This document shows positions 1 to 10,388 of a stretch of 64,000 nt of DNA, piece by piece. Source of the DNA: Colocasia esculenta (Eukaryota; Streptophyta; Magnoliopsida; Alismatales; Araceae); contig CM024755.1 in NCBI GenBank assembly GCA_014218235.1, forward strand, positions 158,465,941-158,529,940, read 5' to 3'. The notes beneath the pieces were generated by a model. It saw nothing but the letters and a program-made list of their open reading frames with translations, searched no databases and was not told where the DNA came from. Within the stretch, counting starts at the first letter, position 1. Every line of letters begins with the position of its first letter. The translations under genes were made by a program, and so were the position numbers.

Positions 1-132
1 TGAAGTGATAATGTAAGAATATATTGTATTCATGAGAGAAACATGATATAAAATATATTAACGATATTTTAGGTTAAACATGGGTTTTGTTATCACCAAA
101 ATAAAAGGATAAAATATAGGAGTGGTTCAACA
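1..132 (-). mobile_element. Possible edge of a minus-strand Copia LTR
   Basis: Read on the minus strand, an A/G-rich tract (positions 145-133, like a polypurine tract) is followed directly by TGTTGAACC at 132. This is the usual junction between the internal region and the 3' LTR of plant Copia elements. The rest of the LTR would lie left of the window. No TSD or second LTR is visible, so this is an inference from one junction. Confidence 0.35.
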
Positions 133-696
133 ATCTCCCACTTTTTGGTGATGACAAAACTCATTTATCTATTTTCATGTTATGCCTACTCCATCGAATG
201 TCTCATATTTTAGCTGTAATGTTCTTTTTTCCTGGTGATTAATCAAGAGTCTGCTCCCTAAAAGGGAGATGTAATTAACACTGGTGCACTTAGGCAACGA
301 CGGATCTTGGGTCCTGACTTGATATCCATTTTCGTTTGACAAAGTTAAATGGTGCGGATATAGACCTAAAGTCCTTCGACTCCTAATGGCAAAACATATG
401 GTCACCTATGTAACTGGCACGCCTGCACTTTATGATTATAAGTTCATTTCTCATCCCCACAGTGCTCAATGAGACTTGAATTTGCAATATGAACATGCTC
501 ACACATTCAAACATAAATAAATAATGCATGGATTCAAAAATCCATTCCTACAACATCCTAACTCGGTTTCTGAAGAATCAGTGTATACTTCATATTCTCC
601 CATTTTCAAATATAATGCTAGTAAGTCAAACAATCCTTTAGAGTTTGAAATCTCTTCTCACATGTATCTATCCATACATAAGGATTTCTGCAACGT
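133..696. other. AT-rich sequence without recognisable gene
   Basis: No coding similarity, repeat or RNA gene recognised. If the junction at 132 is real, this would be the 3' non-coding part of the same minus-strand Copia element. The short open frames here have no domain I recognise. Confidence 0.4.
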
Positions 697-1423
697 TGTG
701 GCCATTCGGATCCAACTTTAATGGTTCTGGTGTGGTGCTTATGACCAATGTGGGGTCATTGAGCCTTGGTTATGGTTTCCGTGCGTGGTGTGGGTGTTGT
801 GGCCAGAGGTTTTAGCCCAAACAGCCCACAGGTTTTCTGGTGAAGAAGGCGATGGAGTATGTCGTCGCGATTTGAACACGACGGCTACATACGTCTCATT
901 CTTCGAACCATCTTTTCGGTGCGCGGCGCGATTGGCGATGGTCTGGTATGTCGCGTTTAAGGTATCTTAAATACGACGACTGCCTACATCGCGATTTTGA
1001 CTGTGCATTTAATGTTGTGTTTTGGACCAGACAAAGCAAAGGTTGCTCTGTCCAGCCAAGGGGAGGAGGCTTTGCGGTGATTTTGGCGGTTTCGGCTTTC
1101 TGAGAGCTCGTTCGGCACAGTTTTCACGCGAGGAGAGCGTCTGAAGCGTGGACTTGCCGGCGGTGTGGCGTTCTGTGGGTCTTCGAGTTGGTAGGGAGAC
1201 TTCCCTTGTGTTTTAATTTGATTTGAATGGTTTGGAGCTTTAAACAACATGCCATGATAGAGTACTGTAGTTTACATGTTGTTTTAGAGATTTAAAGTTT
1301 AGTGAAATGGTGTGTGCATGGTTTGCTAGGGGTAGAAGGTGGGCTTGACCATCTACCTGAGAAGGCGACCGGTCGGGCCGTCACATTTTGAACGCGATTG
1401 TTTACCCTGTCGCGGTTTGGTTG

Positions 1424-1453
1424 TGAACGCGACGCAGTGGTCCGTCGCGTTCA
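1424..1453 (+). repeat. CG-rich hairpin in LTR F1
   Basis: Perfect 10-bp stem TGAACGCGAC/GTCGCGTTCA around a 10-nt loop. It lies in a 350-bp stretch with repeated GAACGCGA, GTCGCG and CGCGAC words, 233 nt after the candidate donor GTAGGG at 1191. Confidence 0.6.
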
Positions 1454-2368
1454 TACTTCGATTGGTGTGTTTGGACCAGTTGGCATAAACACGTCTCTTA
1501 GGTCTGTTGCATTTATGGCTTTGGTTTACTGTGTTGGTTTGAAGGTGACAGGTTGTCCCATCGCATTCTTATCGACTGGTTTAATGGCAACACTTTGGTT
1601 CATCGTGATTTGGCTTCGACTGGGTCGGTTGACCTGGTGGCGATGTGTCGGGCCGTCGCAATTATGTCGCGACACTGTGCCCTGTCGTGGTGGCTTTGTA
1701 ATCGCGACTGGTGTGTTCGTCGCGTTTTGAAAGGCAACGTCTCTGTCCATCGCTTTTCAGCTTTCAAGGTGTGTTTATGATGGTTGGGCAGTGATGGTCC
1801 TGTGTGGGCCTAGCCTTAGTTGTTTATTGTGGATTTCAATTGTTTGAGTGTGTTTAGTGTTAGTAAAGCATGATGTAGGGTTAATAGTTTGATTTATGGT
1901 TAGTTAGTGTGTCATGTTAGTTATGGTGATTATGTTAATCATGTTCGTGATGTTAAGCATGTTATTATATCAAGGTTTAATGGTTAATGTTATGTGTTGC
2001 TATGGAGGTCATGTGTTGACCAATGACAAGCAGATTAGAATGTGATTTATCATGGTTTGGAATACATGTTTTATTTATATGTTAAGTATTTATTGTGGCT
2101 TCTGTGTTGCTTAGTTTGGTGGTTCGGTGCCTTTTCCAAAATGCCTCACTAGTCGGATACCCCAATTTTATTGTGAGCCAGGCACGAGGTTGCTTGGGGT
2201 TTGTCCTGATACTGTGTGTATCGTAGAGGTCTGTGTCGTCTTCCTAGACACCCTCACTCCTGATTTTGAGTTGTGCGTTGGCTGATGGAAAGATGGCAGG
2301 GGGCAGTGACTTGTTTGAGTGTTTTTGTTCGGTCACTTGTAGCGCGCTTGTGGTGGGGGGTACGGACA

Positions 2369-2384
2369 CCAGTAGACGTACTGG
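2369..2384 (+). repeat. Conserved palindrome shared by LTR families F and H
   Basis: CCAGTAGACGTACTGG, a 6-bp stem with a GACG loop, lies in a block that also contains a TGTAGCGCGC-like motif and CCCAGCTAGTCC. The same block occurs at 24378-24393 in F2 and on the minus strand in H1 (17534-17550, one extra base) and H2 (21177-21192). It shows that F and H LTRs are related. Confidence 0.7.
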
Positions 2385-2419
2385 GCCCCAGCTAGTCCTA
2401 TTTTCTAGTGCCTCACTTT

Positions 2420-2424
2420 AGGGA
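2420..2424 (+). repeat. Target-site duplication of element A, left copy
   Basis: AGGGA at 2420-2424 is repeated at 13378-13382, exactly outside the LTR ends of A. Removing A restores the sequence CCTCACTTTAGGGAGCTC, which is also present uninterrupted in F2 near 24420-24437. Confidence 0.95.
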
Positions 2425-2894
2425 TGTAAGGTCCTCGAAATTTTTGTCCTTTTATTTTGTCGTGTGTGGATTCATGCTTGTGTATAGTATCATGTATAAA
2501 CATGTAGATATTTATGTACATATTATCTTGGTGTACCTATGTATGTATGTGTATGTTTAGTTTGTAAATGTTGTTCATTGGCATTGTGTAGATAGTAGTT
2601 ACATTATATTTCATAAATTGCATGTATATACATAGAGTAAATATGGTTTTCTGCATAATTTCATGACCTGGCCGAAGGGCAATGGACGGCAACATGAATG
2701 GACGTTCATGAGAAGTCGACGTCCATATCGATGGACACCAAAAACTTGTAGACGGCCATGTATGTGGACGTCTATTTCTCTAAAATTCTGTGCGCAGCAG
2801 ATCCAGAGATCCCGTGATTGCCTTGCTCTCTGATTGGGGAGCTGTCTCCCAACGGCTCTCCCATCCCATCTACGCATACCCCAAAGCCCCAACT

Positions 2895-2901
2895 TATAAA
2901 A
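2895..2901 (+). promoter_or_regulatory. TATA box of element A LTR
   Basis: TATAAAA in the context AACTTATAAAAACACCCCC, conserved at 10844-10850 in the 3' LTR. Transcription would start about 25-35 nt downstream. Confidence 0.7.
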
Positions 2902-3185
2902 ACACCCCCTTGTGACTGAAAGAGATCTCTTTGTCTCTTTGGCAAAGAAACCCTAGAGCAGTGAGAAAAACCTGAGGTTTGTGGTCCTTGATCCGGTGAC
3001 TGGAGTCATTTTTCGGTGGTCTACGACGACTGGAGGACTCCTTGAACATCGAGGAACACTTCCCCGACTCCGGTGTGCAGAGAGACTCATCACAGAGCCC
3101 GGAGCAAGGAGGTTTTGGAGGCTTCTTGGCACTGGCCAAGGAGAGCTTCTCTGACCTTTTAATCTCTTTGTTGGTTTTTCCAGAG

Positions 3186-5604
3186 GCAAGTAACCCATCC
3201 CCATTGTTCATACATATGTCTAGTAAGTCTTAGGCATTTTTTTGGAATTTTATTCGAGTCCTGGAACCCCAATTTCACCAAGTTGTTGGCGTTCAGTCTG
3301 TGTTTTGCACAGACAGGAACTTAATGGCAGGATCTCCTGCCGTTAATATCCTAAGTTGGCGGCAGCAGATACTGCCGTTAACCTGTTTGAACGGCCAGAC
3401 CCTTGCCGTTTAGTTCTTCAGGAAAGAACAACGAACTGTTCTTCCTTATAAGATTATTTTTTGGATTTTCACGCATGAGGATATACTATAATTTTTGTAA
3501 GCTATGTAATATAGATAGTAGATCATGTTGTGAAATTTTGTGAATTTTTGTTAATGGTATTAATTATTGAAATTGTCCAAAATGCATGTTAAACGGGTTT
3601 GAACATGGTAAATCACTGTTTACATAATCCGTGTGGAATTTAAGTGCCATAAAATTTCTAGATGATGTGGATAAGTGTCAGTTCATGTCATGAAAGATTG
3701 GGAATTTTCCAATGTCTACGTAATTAGTTATAATTTCTGGATTGAGAAATAGGGAGCATGAATGAGTTGCTTTAAATTTCCAGTAAATCATGTGATGTAT
3801 GCTAAATTCAAGGAAAATTTATATAATGAAATGACTGTTAGACACAGAGCTATAAATGGCTAATTATGACCTTCATGATGTGAATCAAGGATGAACTGAT
3901 TTATGGGTAATATGCAAATGGTTGTTCTATTTTCTGTAAATTCTGCATAGCTCATAAAATATGAAAATTTGTATGTATGATCTACAACATGTAAACAGCC
4001 TGTGGTTAAAATTTCATGTGGTTTGGGCAATAGTAAGTGATATTTATGCAAATTTCATGAAGAAATGATTAATTAAAGCATGCATATTGTGATCATAGAT
4101 TCGTTAAATAGTTTTAACGTGATTAGTGTAAATCCCGGAATGTTTAAGTCTTATGAACAGTAGTACCATGATAGGGGAAACTAAACCATGTGCATGAATG
4201 TGAAAATGGAAAGGATGTGTTGATTAGTGAGAAATTGTGTGTGTGTTAAATTGGAAAATGTGTAAATTGTGCCGTGTGTGACACTGCTTCCATAGAGGGC
4301 TATGGAACCGTACCATGGTAAAGTCCCCATGGGAAGGTTCAATGTGTTTGATATCCTATGGGCATTAGGATGAAATCTTGGAGGTGGACAAGTACCACTG
4401 GTTAGGGTGGAGAGTACTTCTCCCGGTCTGCGCAGTACCAAGATTCGTCACTGTGTTGCCTAGGTGGCATCTATGTGTTATGTGAATGTGTTATATGTGT
4501 CCTTCTAGTGGTGGTTTGGACTATGTGTCACGGCATTTAAATGAGAATAATGTGATTGTGTATAAGTGAAAATGTGTAGTGTGTATGTGAATATGTGAAC
4601 CCAATGTGATAGTATGTAGAATTGTGAAATATGATATGATGGAGTTAGATTCATGTCAAAACAACAAGCTTAGTATGTTTACAAATGTGATATGCATGTG
4701 GAAAAGTACGTAGAATCCATGTTAGGAACGCTCTTCCTTTATGTGTAAAATTCCATGTCTCAATTGCTATCATGTTGCAACGTAGATACAAATTTAGCTA
4801 TCATGTGAGTAAATGTATAGAAATCATGCGATAGGTATATTATTGTGGAATGACATAAACCATGTATCATGTGTTATGAAATTGGTAGAAGTATCATGAT
4901 AGGCTTTCTTTAAAGATTGTTCCACCATGCCGCATGTATTGATTAATGTAATTGAAGGTAAAATATGCATGTGATGTGTGTATGTATAATGTGTATGGAT
5001 TACTTGTTGAGTCTTTTAGACCCACTCTTGCTTCGGCGTACAGGTTTAGCAGGTGACCCTACTTCCTTGGAGGAGATCGTTGAGAGCGATTCCGAGCGAG
5101 GAGAGTAGATTGTTGTGGAGTCACTGACATTGTACTTTCTTTTCCATAGTATGAAATTTGAGACGTGTAATTATGGATGAACAATGTAATTTGGATCTAG
5201 AATTTCATTATGTGGACTTTAGTTTCTTTAAATTGCTATATGGGCTATGTATGTCGAATGTGGATGATGAAATAAAATTGACAGTTAATTATTTTACTTC
5301 CGCTGTTCTATGTCTATATTTGTGTACATCTCAATCTAGTGGTTGTGTTGGGTAAATGTCCCACTATAACGACGTTCATTATATCGACGTGGATTGGTAT
5401 AATCGTACCGGTATAAGGAGGGTCGTCACAGAGAGATGGTTGAGATTGTACATAAATATATATAAGTCATCATCTTCATTACATGCTAAGTCTCTATAGA
5501 ATTGTCCACATGTATAGAAATGATTAATAATCAATGAAAGATAGATAAGAAAGTGGTTAGGAACTAAATAACGTAGTTTCTAATAGTGATTAAATTAATT
5601 GCAG
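3186..5604 (+). other. Predicted leader intron of element A (GC-AG)
   Basis: The candidate donor is AG|GCAAGT at 3186, matching the consensus of GC-AG introns (a GT at 3190 is an alternative). The candidate acceptor ATTAATTGCAG ends at 5604, three nucleotides before the gag ATG at 5608. Splicing would remove most of the LTR, the hairpin array and the PBS region. Elements B, C and D show the same arrangement. This is inference from splice-site sequence only. Confidence 0.45.
3296..3443 (+). repeat. Array of five hairpins in element A 5' LTR
   Basis: Five consecutive inverted repeats: 3296-3314 (GTCTGTG/CACAGAC), 3321-3346 (12-bp stem, one mismatch here, perfect in the 3' LTR), 3360-3377 (CGGCAG/CTGCCG), 3390-3410 (AACGGC/GCCGTT) and 3424-3443 (AAGAACA/TGTTCTT). 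Three share the stem word CGGCAG or AACGGC. The array is conserved at 11245-11392, where stems two and five are perfect. Confidence 0.85.
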
Positions 5605-5607
5605 CAT
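5431..5607 (+). other. Element A leader, PBS apparently deleted
   Basis: Elements B, C, D and E have TGGTATCAGAG 2-6 nt after the 5' LTR. Here the sequence after the LTR reads GAGAGATGGTTGAG. Compared with B, about 12-13 nt containing the PBS core appear to be missing between two short GAG repeats. Without a PBS this copy could not prime minus-strand cDNA. Confidence 0.6.
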
Positions 5608-6975
5608 ATGGCTTCACACGGTAGACGTGGTGGTGTACCTACTCGTGATGGCGAGCAGAGGAGAGATGAGCCTAGGCGTGAGGACCAGGGTGAGCAGCAG
5701 GCCCCAGCACCCCAGGGTCCTGTGCTTCCTCCTCCACCGCTAGTGGATTATGGAGTATTCATGCAGGGTCTAGTGCAGGCCATACAGACGCAGGCCCACA
5801 CCCAGGCTGCACTCCAGGCTCAGTTGGAGGCTCAGGTTAGAATAATAAGATAAAGAGTAGTCTGTTTTATTTAAATTGCATGATGTTATGTTGAATATAC
5901 ATTGCTTGTTGTTTGTTGTAGCAGGCTCAGGTTCCAGTTCCCCAGGCTCAGGACCATGGTGGACCCTCCATCATGGAAAGGTTCAAGAGGATGTTGCCAC
6001 CCTCTTTTAAGGGGGAGAGCGACCCATTGCTAGCTGAGAGCTGGATGAGGGAGATCGAGAAGATCTTCCGGGCTATTAGGTGTGCGGACGATGACAAGGT
6101 TCCTTTAGCCACCTATATGCTACATGTATGTGCTAGTTTTATATGTTTGTATACCCTGTTAAGTTAGAGTTGTTTAGTTTGGTGCTTATGAAGGTTGTGT
6201 TGCAGGAGAGAGCCGATGTGTGGTGGGCTTCCTTACTGCGTACCCGGTTCGAGGACGATGCTATTGAGGTTGCTTGGGATGAGTTCGTGAGGCTCTTCCG
6301 GGCCAAGTTCGTCCCCGAGCATATCCAGAACAGGATGGAGCAGGAGTTCCTTTCTTTGACTCAGGGCTCCATGACTGTGCTCGAGTACGAGGCCAGGTTT
6401 GCTGAATTATCTAAGTATGCACCTCACATAGTGGCAGATGAGTGCAGGAAGGCAAAGAAATTTGTGATGGGCCTTAAGCCATCGCTGAGGACGAGGCTTG
6501 TGGCGTTTGATCCTCGTACCCTAGACGAGGCCCTTAGCGCTGCTTGTAGGCAGGAGAGTGAGATGGAGCAGTATTTCGAGGAGAAGAAGGCTTCGCAGAA
6601 GAGGCCTGCAGCTCCTTTCCAGCGGCAGGATAAGAAGAAGGTAGCGTACCAGTCACCACAGCGCCCAGTGGCAGCCAGCAGTACTCAGGTATCTTCTCAA
6701 CGTTCCCCTAGTGTAAAGAAGGAGTGTCCTCATTGCGGGAGGACACACGGTGGTACGGAGTGTTGGATGGTAGCGGGGAAATGCTTGAAGTGCGGGAGTA
6801 GCGACCACAAGATCAAGGATTGTCGGAGACTTCAGCAGGGAGTCCAGCATGGAGCGCCAGCCCCAGCAGTGGTAGCAGCAGCAACACCAGCTACAGGAAG
6901 ACCAAGAAGGCCTCGAGCCCAAGCTCGAGTGTTTGCTCTAGCACGAGAGGATGCCGAGCAGGCGGAGCATGTCAC
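5608..6975 (+). CDS. gag: Element A gag with two predicted introns
   Basis: Capsid/nucleocapsid protein of the Ty3 element. The ATG at 5608 is chosen because it follows the putative leader acceptor and opens the frame. Exons are 5608-5835, 5922-6125 and 6206 onward. Exon 1 encodes a Pro/Gln/Ala-rich N-terminus. Exons 2 and 3 encode the retrotransposon gag domain, with a segment ERFKRMLPPSFKG and then ATYMLH joined to ERADVWW. Both junctions are in phase 0 and give the same continuous reading as the intronless gag of B (ATYMLQNRADEWW). Two zinc knuckles follow, CPHCGRTHGGTEC (about 6726-6764) and CLKCGSSDHKIKDC (about 6783-6825). Gag runs without a stop into protease, as is common for plant Ty3 elements. 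No stop is seen inside the spliced gag. Confidence 0.85.
5836..5921 (+). other. Predicted intron 1 in element A gag (86 nt)
   Basis: Starts GTTAGA after CTCAG and ends TTGTTTGTTGTAG. It is T-rich, contains in-frame stops, and its length is not a multiple of three. The flanking exons rejoin in phase 0. An alternative acceptor three nucleotides further, at 5924, would also keep the frame. Confidence 0.7.
6126..6205 (+). other. Predicted intron 2 in element A gag (80 nt)
   Basis: Starts GTATGT, a strong plant donor, and ends TTGTGTTGCAG. It is T-rich, contains a stop, and 80 nt is not a multiple of three. Removal joins ATYMLH to ERADVWW in phase 0, exactly where the gag of element B is continuous. 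This is the stronger of the two intron calls. Confidence 0.8.
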
Positions 6976-7460
6976 CGAAGGTACGATTTTAATTCTAGGT
7001 GTGCATGCTCGGGTTTTATTTGATACGGGTGCCACTCACTCGTTCATTTCTGAGTGTTTCGCTATGCAGTTAGCTCTAGAGTCAGGATTAGAATCTGAGG
7101 AGTTAGAGGTTCCTTTGTCTGTGCATACACCTGCGGGTACGGTATCGACTAGGAAGTGCATTCCGTCGTTACCTGTGTGCATTGAGGATAGGGTTCTAGA
7201 TGGGTGTTTCTTCTTGCTGAAGATGAAGGACTTTGATGCTATTCTTGGTCTAGATTGGCTAGAGGAGCACTATGCATTAGTAGATTGTCGTGGGAAGAGG
7301 ATCGTTTTCCACATTCCTAGTGAGGACGAGTTCTCTCATCCATTGCCAAGGAACTTGGCGGGAAAGTTGGTCATCTCTGCCATGAAAGCGATGCGCATGG
7401 TAAACAAGGGTTGTGACACTTTTCTTGCCAGCATAGTGTTAGTACCCGAGGCTGATGAGT
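6976..7460 (+). CDS. pro: Element A aspartic protease domain
   Basis: Retroviral-type aspartic protease that processes the Gag-Pol polyprotein. The active-site motif VLFDTGATHSFIS is intact at about 7012-7050, and the conserved downstream motif ILGLDWL lies at about 7240-7260. It is in the same frame as the third gag exon, with no stop between them. The reading frame ends at a TAG at 7646-7648, at the start of the RT region, so the product could be at most a truncated Gag-Pro. Confidence 0.8.
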
Positions 7461-8833
7461 CACCTACTCTTGCAGAGATTGATGTAGTGCAGGATTTTCC
7501 AGACGTCTTTCCCGATGATTTGTCTGGATTGCCAATGGATAGAGAAATAGAGTTCACCATAGAGTTGCTTCCGGGCACCTCTCCTATCTCGAAGGCTCTA
7601 TATTGGATGGCACCTGCGGAGTTAGCTGAGTTGAGGAGGCAGTTGTAGGAATTGCTAGATAAGGGATTCATTCGCCCTAGTGTTTCTCCTTGGGGCGCAC
7701 CTGTATTGTTTGTAAAGAAGAAGGATGGGTCACTTAGGTTATGCATTGATTATAGGAAGCTAAACCAAGTGACTGTGAAGAACAAGTATCCCTTACCTCA
7801 GATTGATGATTTGTTTGACTAGCTGCAAAATGCATCAGTCTTTTCTAAGATTGATTTGCGGTCTGGCTATCATCAGTTGAGGATTAGGAGTGAGGATGTG
7901 TCCAAGTCGGCCTTCAGGACTCGTTTTGGACATTATGAGTTTTTAGTTCTTCCTTTTGGTCTAACCAATGCCCCGGTAGCGTTCATGGATCTCATGAACA
8001 GGGTGTTTAGGCCTTATTTAGATAGCTTTGTTGTAGTGTTTATCGATGATGTGTTAGTCTATTCTCCGGATGAGACTGCACACCGTCAGCATTTAAGGGT
8101 AGTATTAGAGGTTCTCCGTGCACACAAGCTGTATGCTAAATTCAGCAAGTGCGATTTTTGGTTGCGCGAGGTTCATTTCCTTGGGCATGTTATCTCTGGT
8201 GCTGGTGTAGCAGTTGATCCAGCGAAGGTCCAGGCTGTTATGGATTGGGAGATTCCCAAGACCCCTTCGGAGATTCGGAGTTTTCTTGGTTTGGCGGGTT
8301 ACTATCGGCGATTTATTGAGGGATTTTCATCCATCGCCGCCCCATTGACTCAGTTGACCAGGAAGGGAGTGAAGTTTGTCTGGTCTGAGGAGTGTGAGAG
8401 TAGTTTTTGATTATTGAAGACTAAGCTCACATCAGCTCCAGTGTTAGTTCTGCCGAGCGGTGTAGAGGGTTTTGCTATCTACACGGATGCTTCTCGGATT
8501 GGCCTTCGCTGTGTATTGATGCAGCAAGGAAGGGTAGTAGCGTATGCTTCTCGACAATTAAAGGAGCATGAGCGAAACTATCCGACTCATGATCTTGAGC
8601 TTGCGGCAGTGGTTCATGCACTAAAGATCTGGAGACACTATCTTTATGGTGTCAGATTTGAGGTGTTCACTGACCACAAGAGCTTGAAATATCTTTTCTC
8701 CCAAAAGGAATTAAACCTGAGGCAGAGAAGATGGATTGAGTTCTTGAAGGACTATGACTTCGACCTCCAATATCATCCTGGAAAGGCGAATGTTGTAGCA
8801 GATGCCCTTAGTAGGAAGAAGTCTTCTCTCTAG
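7461..8833 (+). pseudogene. pol: Element A reverse transcriptase and RNase H, broken
   Basis: Ty3-type RT with the linker KGFIRPSVSPWGAPVLFV, the block FSKIDLRSGYHQL and the catalytic FIDDVLVYS (about 8040-8068), followed by RNase H (YTDASRIGL near 8480, TDHKSLKYLFSQKE near 8672). It is inactivated by in-frame stops at 7646 (TAG), 7818 (TAG), 8408 (TGA) and 8831 (TAG). The first two replace a codon that is Gln (CAG) in B, C and D. Length and motif order are otherwise complete, so decay is recent on the scale of this family. Confidence 0.9.
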
Positions 8834-10343
8834 CAGGATTGGAAGATGTTGGAGGATGCAGCGTGTGCGATGACTGAGTTAGAGCCATCTTTATGTCAGT
8901 CTATTGTAGCTCAGTTGTCCATTAGGTCTTCGGTGTTGGATGAGGTGATCGAGCAGCAGAAGGCCGACCTTAGACTCCAAGAGTTAGTGGGCAAGGTAGG
9001 CATTGCTCGCGATGAGGATGGCGTGATTAGATTCCATCACCGAGTATGTGTTCCTGCCATTGTAGATGTCCGTGAGCATGTATTAGCAGAAGCTCATAGG
9101 TCGAGATTCTCTATTCATCCGGGTAACACTAAGATGTACCAAGATTTGAAGAGGTCTTTTTGGTGGTCTGGCATGAAGAGGGATGTAGCGGATTATGTAT
9201 CTAGGTGTTTAGTATGCCAGCAAGTGAAAGCTGAGCGGCAGCGACCATCTGGTCTTATGCAGAAGATGGAAATCTCAGTATGGAAGTGGGAAGCTGTTAC
9301 TATGGATTTTTTTTTCGGGTTTTCCTCGATCTAGGCAGAGTAATGACTCAATTTGGGTAGTCATAGTTAGATTCTCGAAGACTGCGCATTTCTTGCCTAT
9401 GAAGAAGAAGCAGTCGGTTGAGAGTCTGGCTAGGTTGTATGTTAGTAGCATCATTAGATTGCATGGTGTGCCGAAGTCGATCATTTCGGACCGAGATCCG
9501 AGATTTACTTCGAGACTGTGGAAGGGTCTTCAGAATGCTTTAGGTTCGGAGCTAAAGCTCAGTTCGGTGTTTCATCCTCAGATTGATGGACAGTCCGAGA
9601 GGACTATCCAGACGCTCGAGGATATGTTGAGAGCATGTGTTCTGGATTGGAAGGATGATTGGGAGCGTCATCTACCTCTTGTGGAGTTCGCATATAGCAA
9701 TAGCTTTCATGCGAGTATTGGTATGGCTCCATTTGAGGCGTTGTATGGTAGGCCTTGCAGATCTCCTTTATGTTGGGAAGAGACAGGTGATAGGCAGCTG
9801 ATCGGTCTGGAGTTAGTTCAAGAGACTTCGGATAAGGTCCAGTTGATTAAGAAGAGGCTTGTTGCGGCACAGGATAGGCAGAAGAGTTATGCCGACAACA
9901 GGAGGAAGGATTTGGAGTTCGGAGTGGGTGAGCATGTCTTTTTGAAGATTTCACCTACTCGGGGTGTTGTTAGGTTTGGCAGGCATAGCAAATTAAGTCC
10001 TAGATTCATTGGCCCGTATGAGATTCTCAGGCGTTTAGGTAGCGTGGCTTATGAGCTAGCTTTACCCCCGACTTTAGCTAGCGTTCATCCCGTTTTCCAC
10101 GTATCTATGCTCAGGAGATATGTTCGAGATCCATCTCATGTTATTAGTCACGAGCCAGTGGAGATCCAGCCAGATCTCTCCTATGTGGAGCAACTGGTAG
10201 CTATTCTTGACCGGAAGGTTCAGCATCTCCGAAACAAGAGTATTGCGTCGGTAAAAGTTTTATGGCGAAACTTCTCGCGAGAGGAGGCTACCTGGGAGCT
10301 TGAGGATGCGATGAAGAAGAAGTATCCCCAATTGTTTGAGTAG
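8834..10343 (+). pseudogene. int: Element A integrase with chromodomain-like C-terminus, frameshifted
   Basis: DNA integrase that inserts the cDNA. The zinc-binding H-H-C-C region lies at about 9095-9225 (CLVCQQVKAE). The catalytic core follows, and the last acidic motif region SVFHPQIDGQSERTIQTLE lies at about 9565-9620. A one-base insertion in a T-run near 9317-9321 breaks the frame inside the core. The C-terminal part ends with a tail of the type VLWRNFSREEATWELE (about 10255-10302), resembling plant chromovirus chromodomains that steer integration to heterochromatin. The stop is TAG at 10341-10343. Confidence 0.88.
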
Positions 10344-10374
10344 TGTTGTTCGAACTTCGAGGACGAAATTTCTT

Positions 10375-10388
10375 TAAGGGGGAGAGGG
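10375..10388 (+). other. Element A polypurine tract
   Basis: AAGGGGGAGAGGG directly before the 3' LTR start at 10389, the primer site for plus-strand synthesis. Confidence 0.9.

Larger units (their letters stand above)
2425..5430 (+). repeat. Element A 5' LTR
   Basis: 3006 bp, starting TGTAAGG and ending GTCGTCACA, matching 10389-13377. It has a TATA box at 2895-2901, a candidate GC-type splice donor at 3186 and a hairpin array at 3296-3443. Compared with the 3' LTR it has an extra short segment near 2775-2795. The TATA box is only about 470 bp from the LTR start, so most of the LTR lies downstream of the inferred transcription start. Confidence 0.95.

Noticed and set aside
2611..3233. ORFs of 60-105 codons in the A LTRs, present in both copies
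   Set aside because: They are duplicated only because the LTR is duplicated. They lie across the promoter and first-exon region and show no domain.
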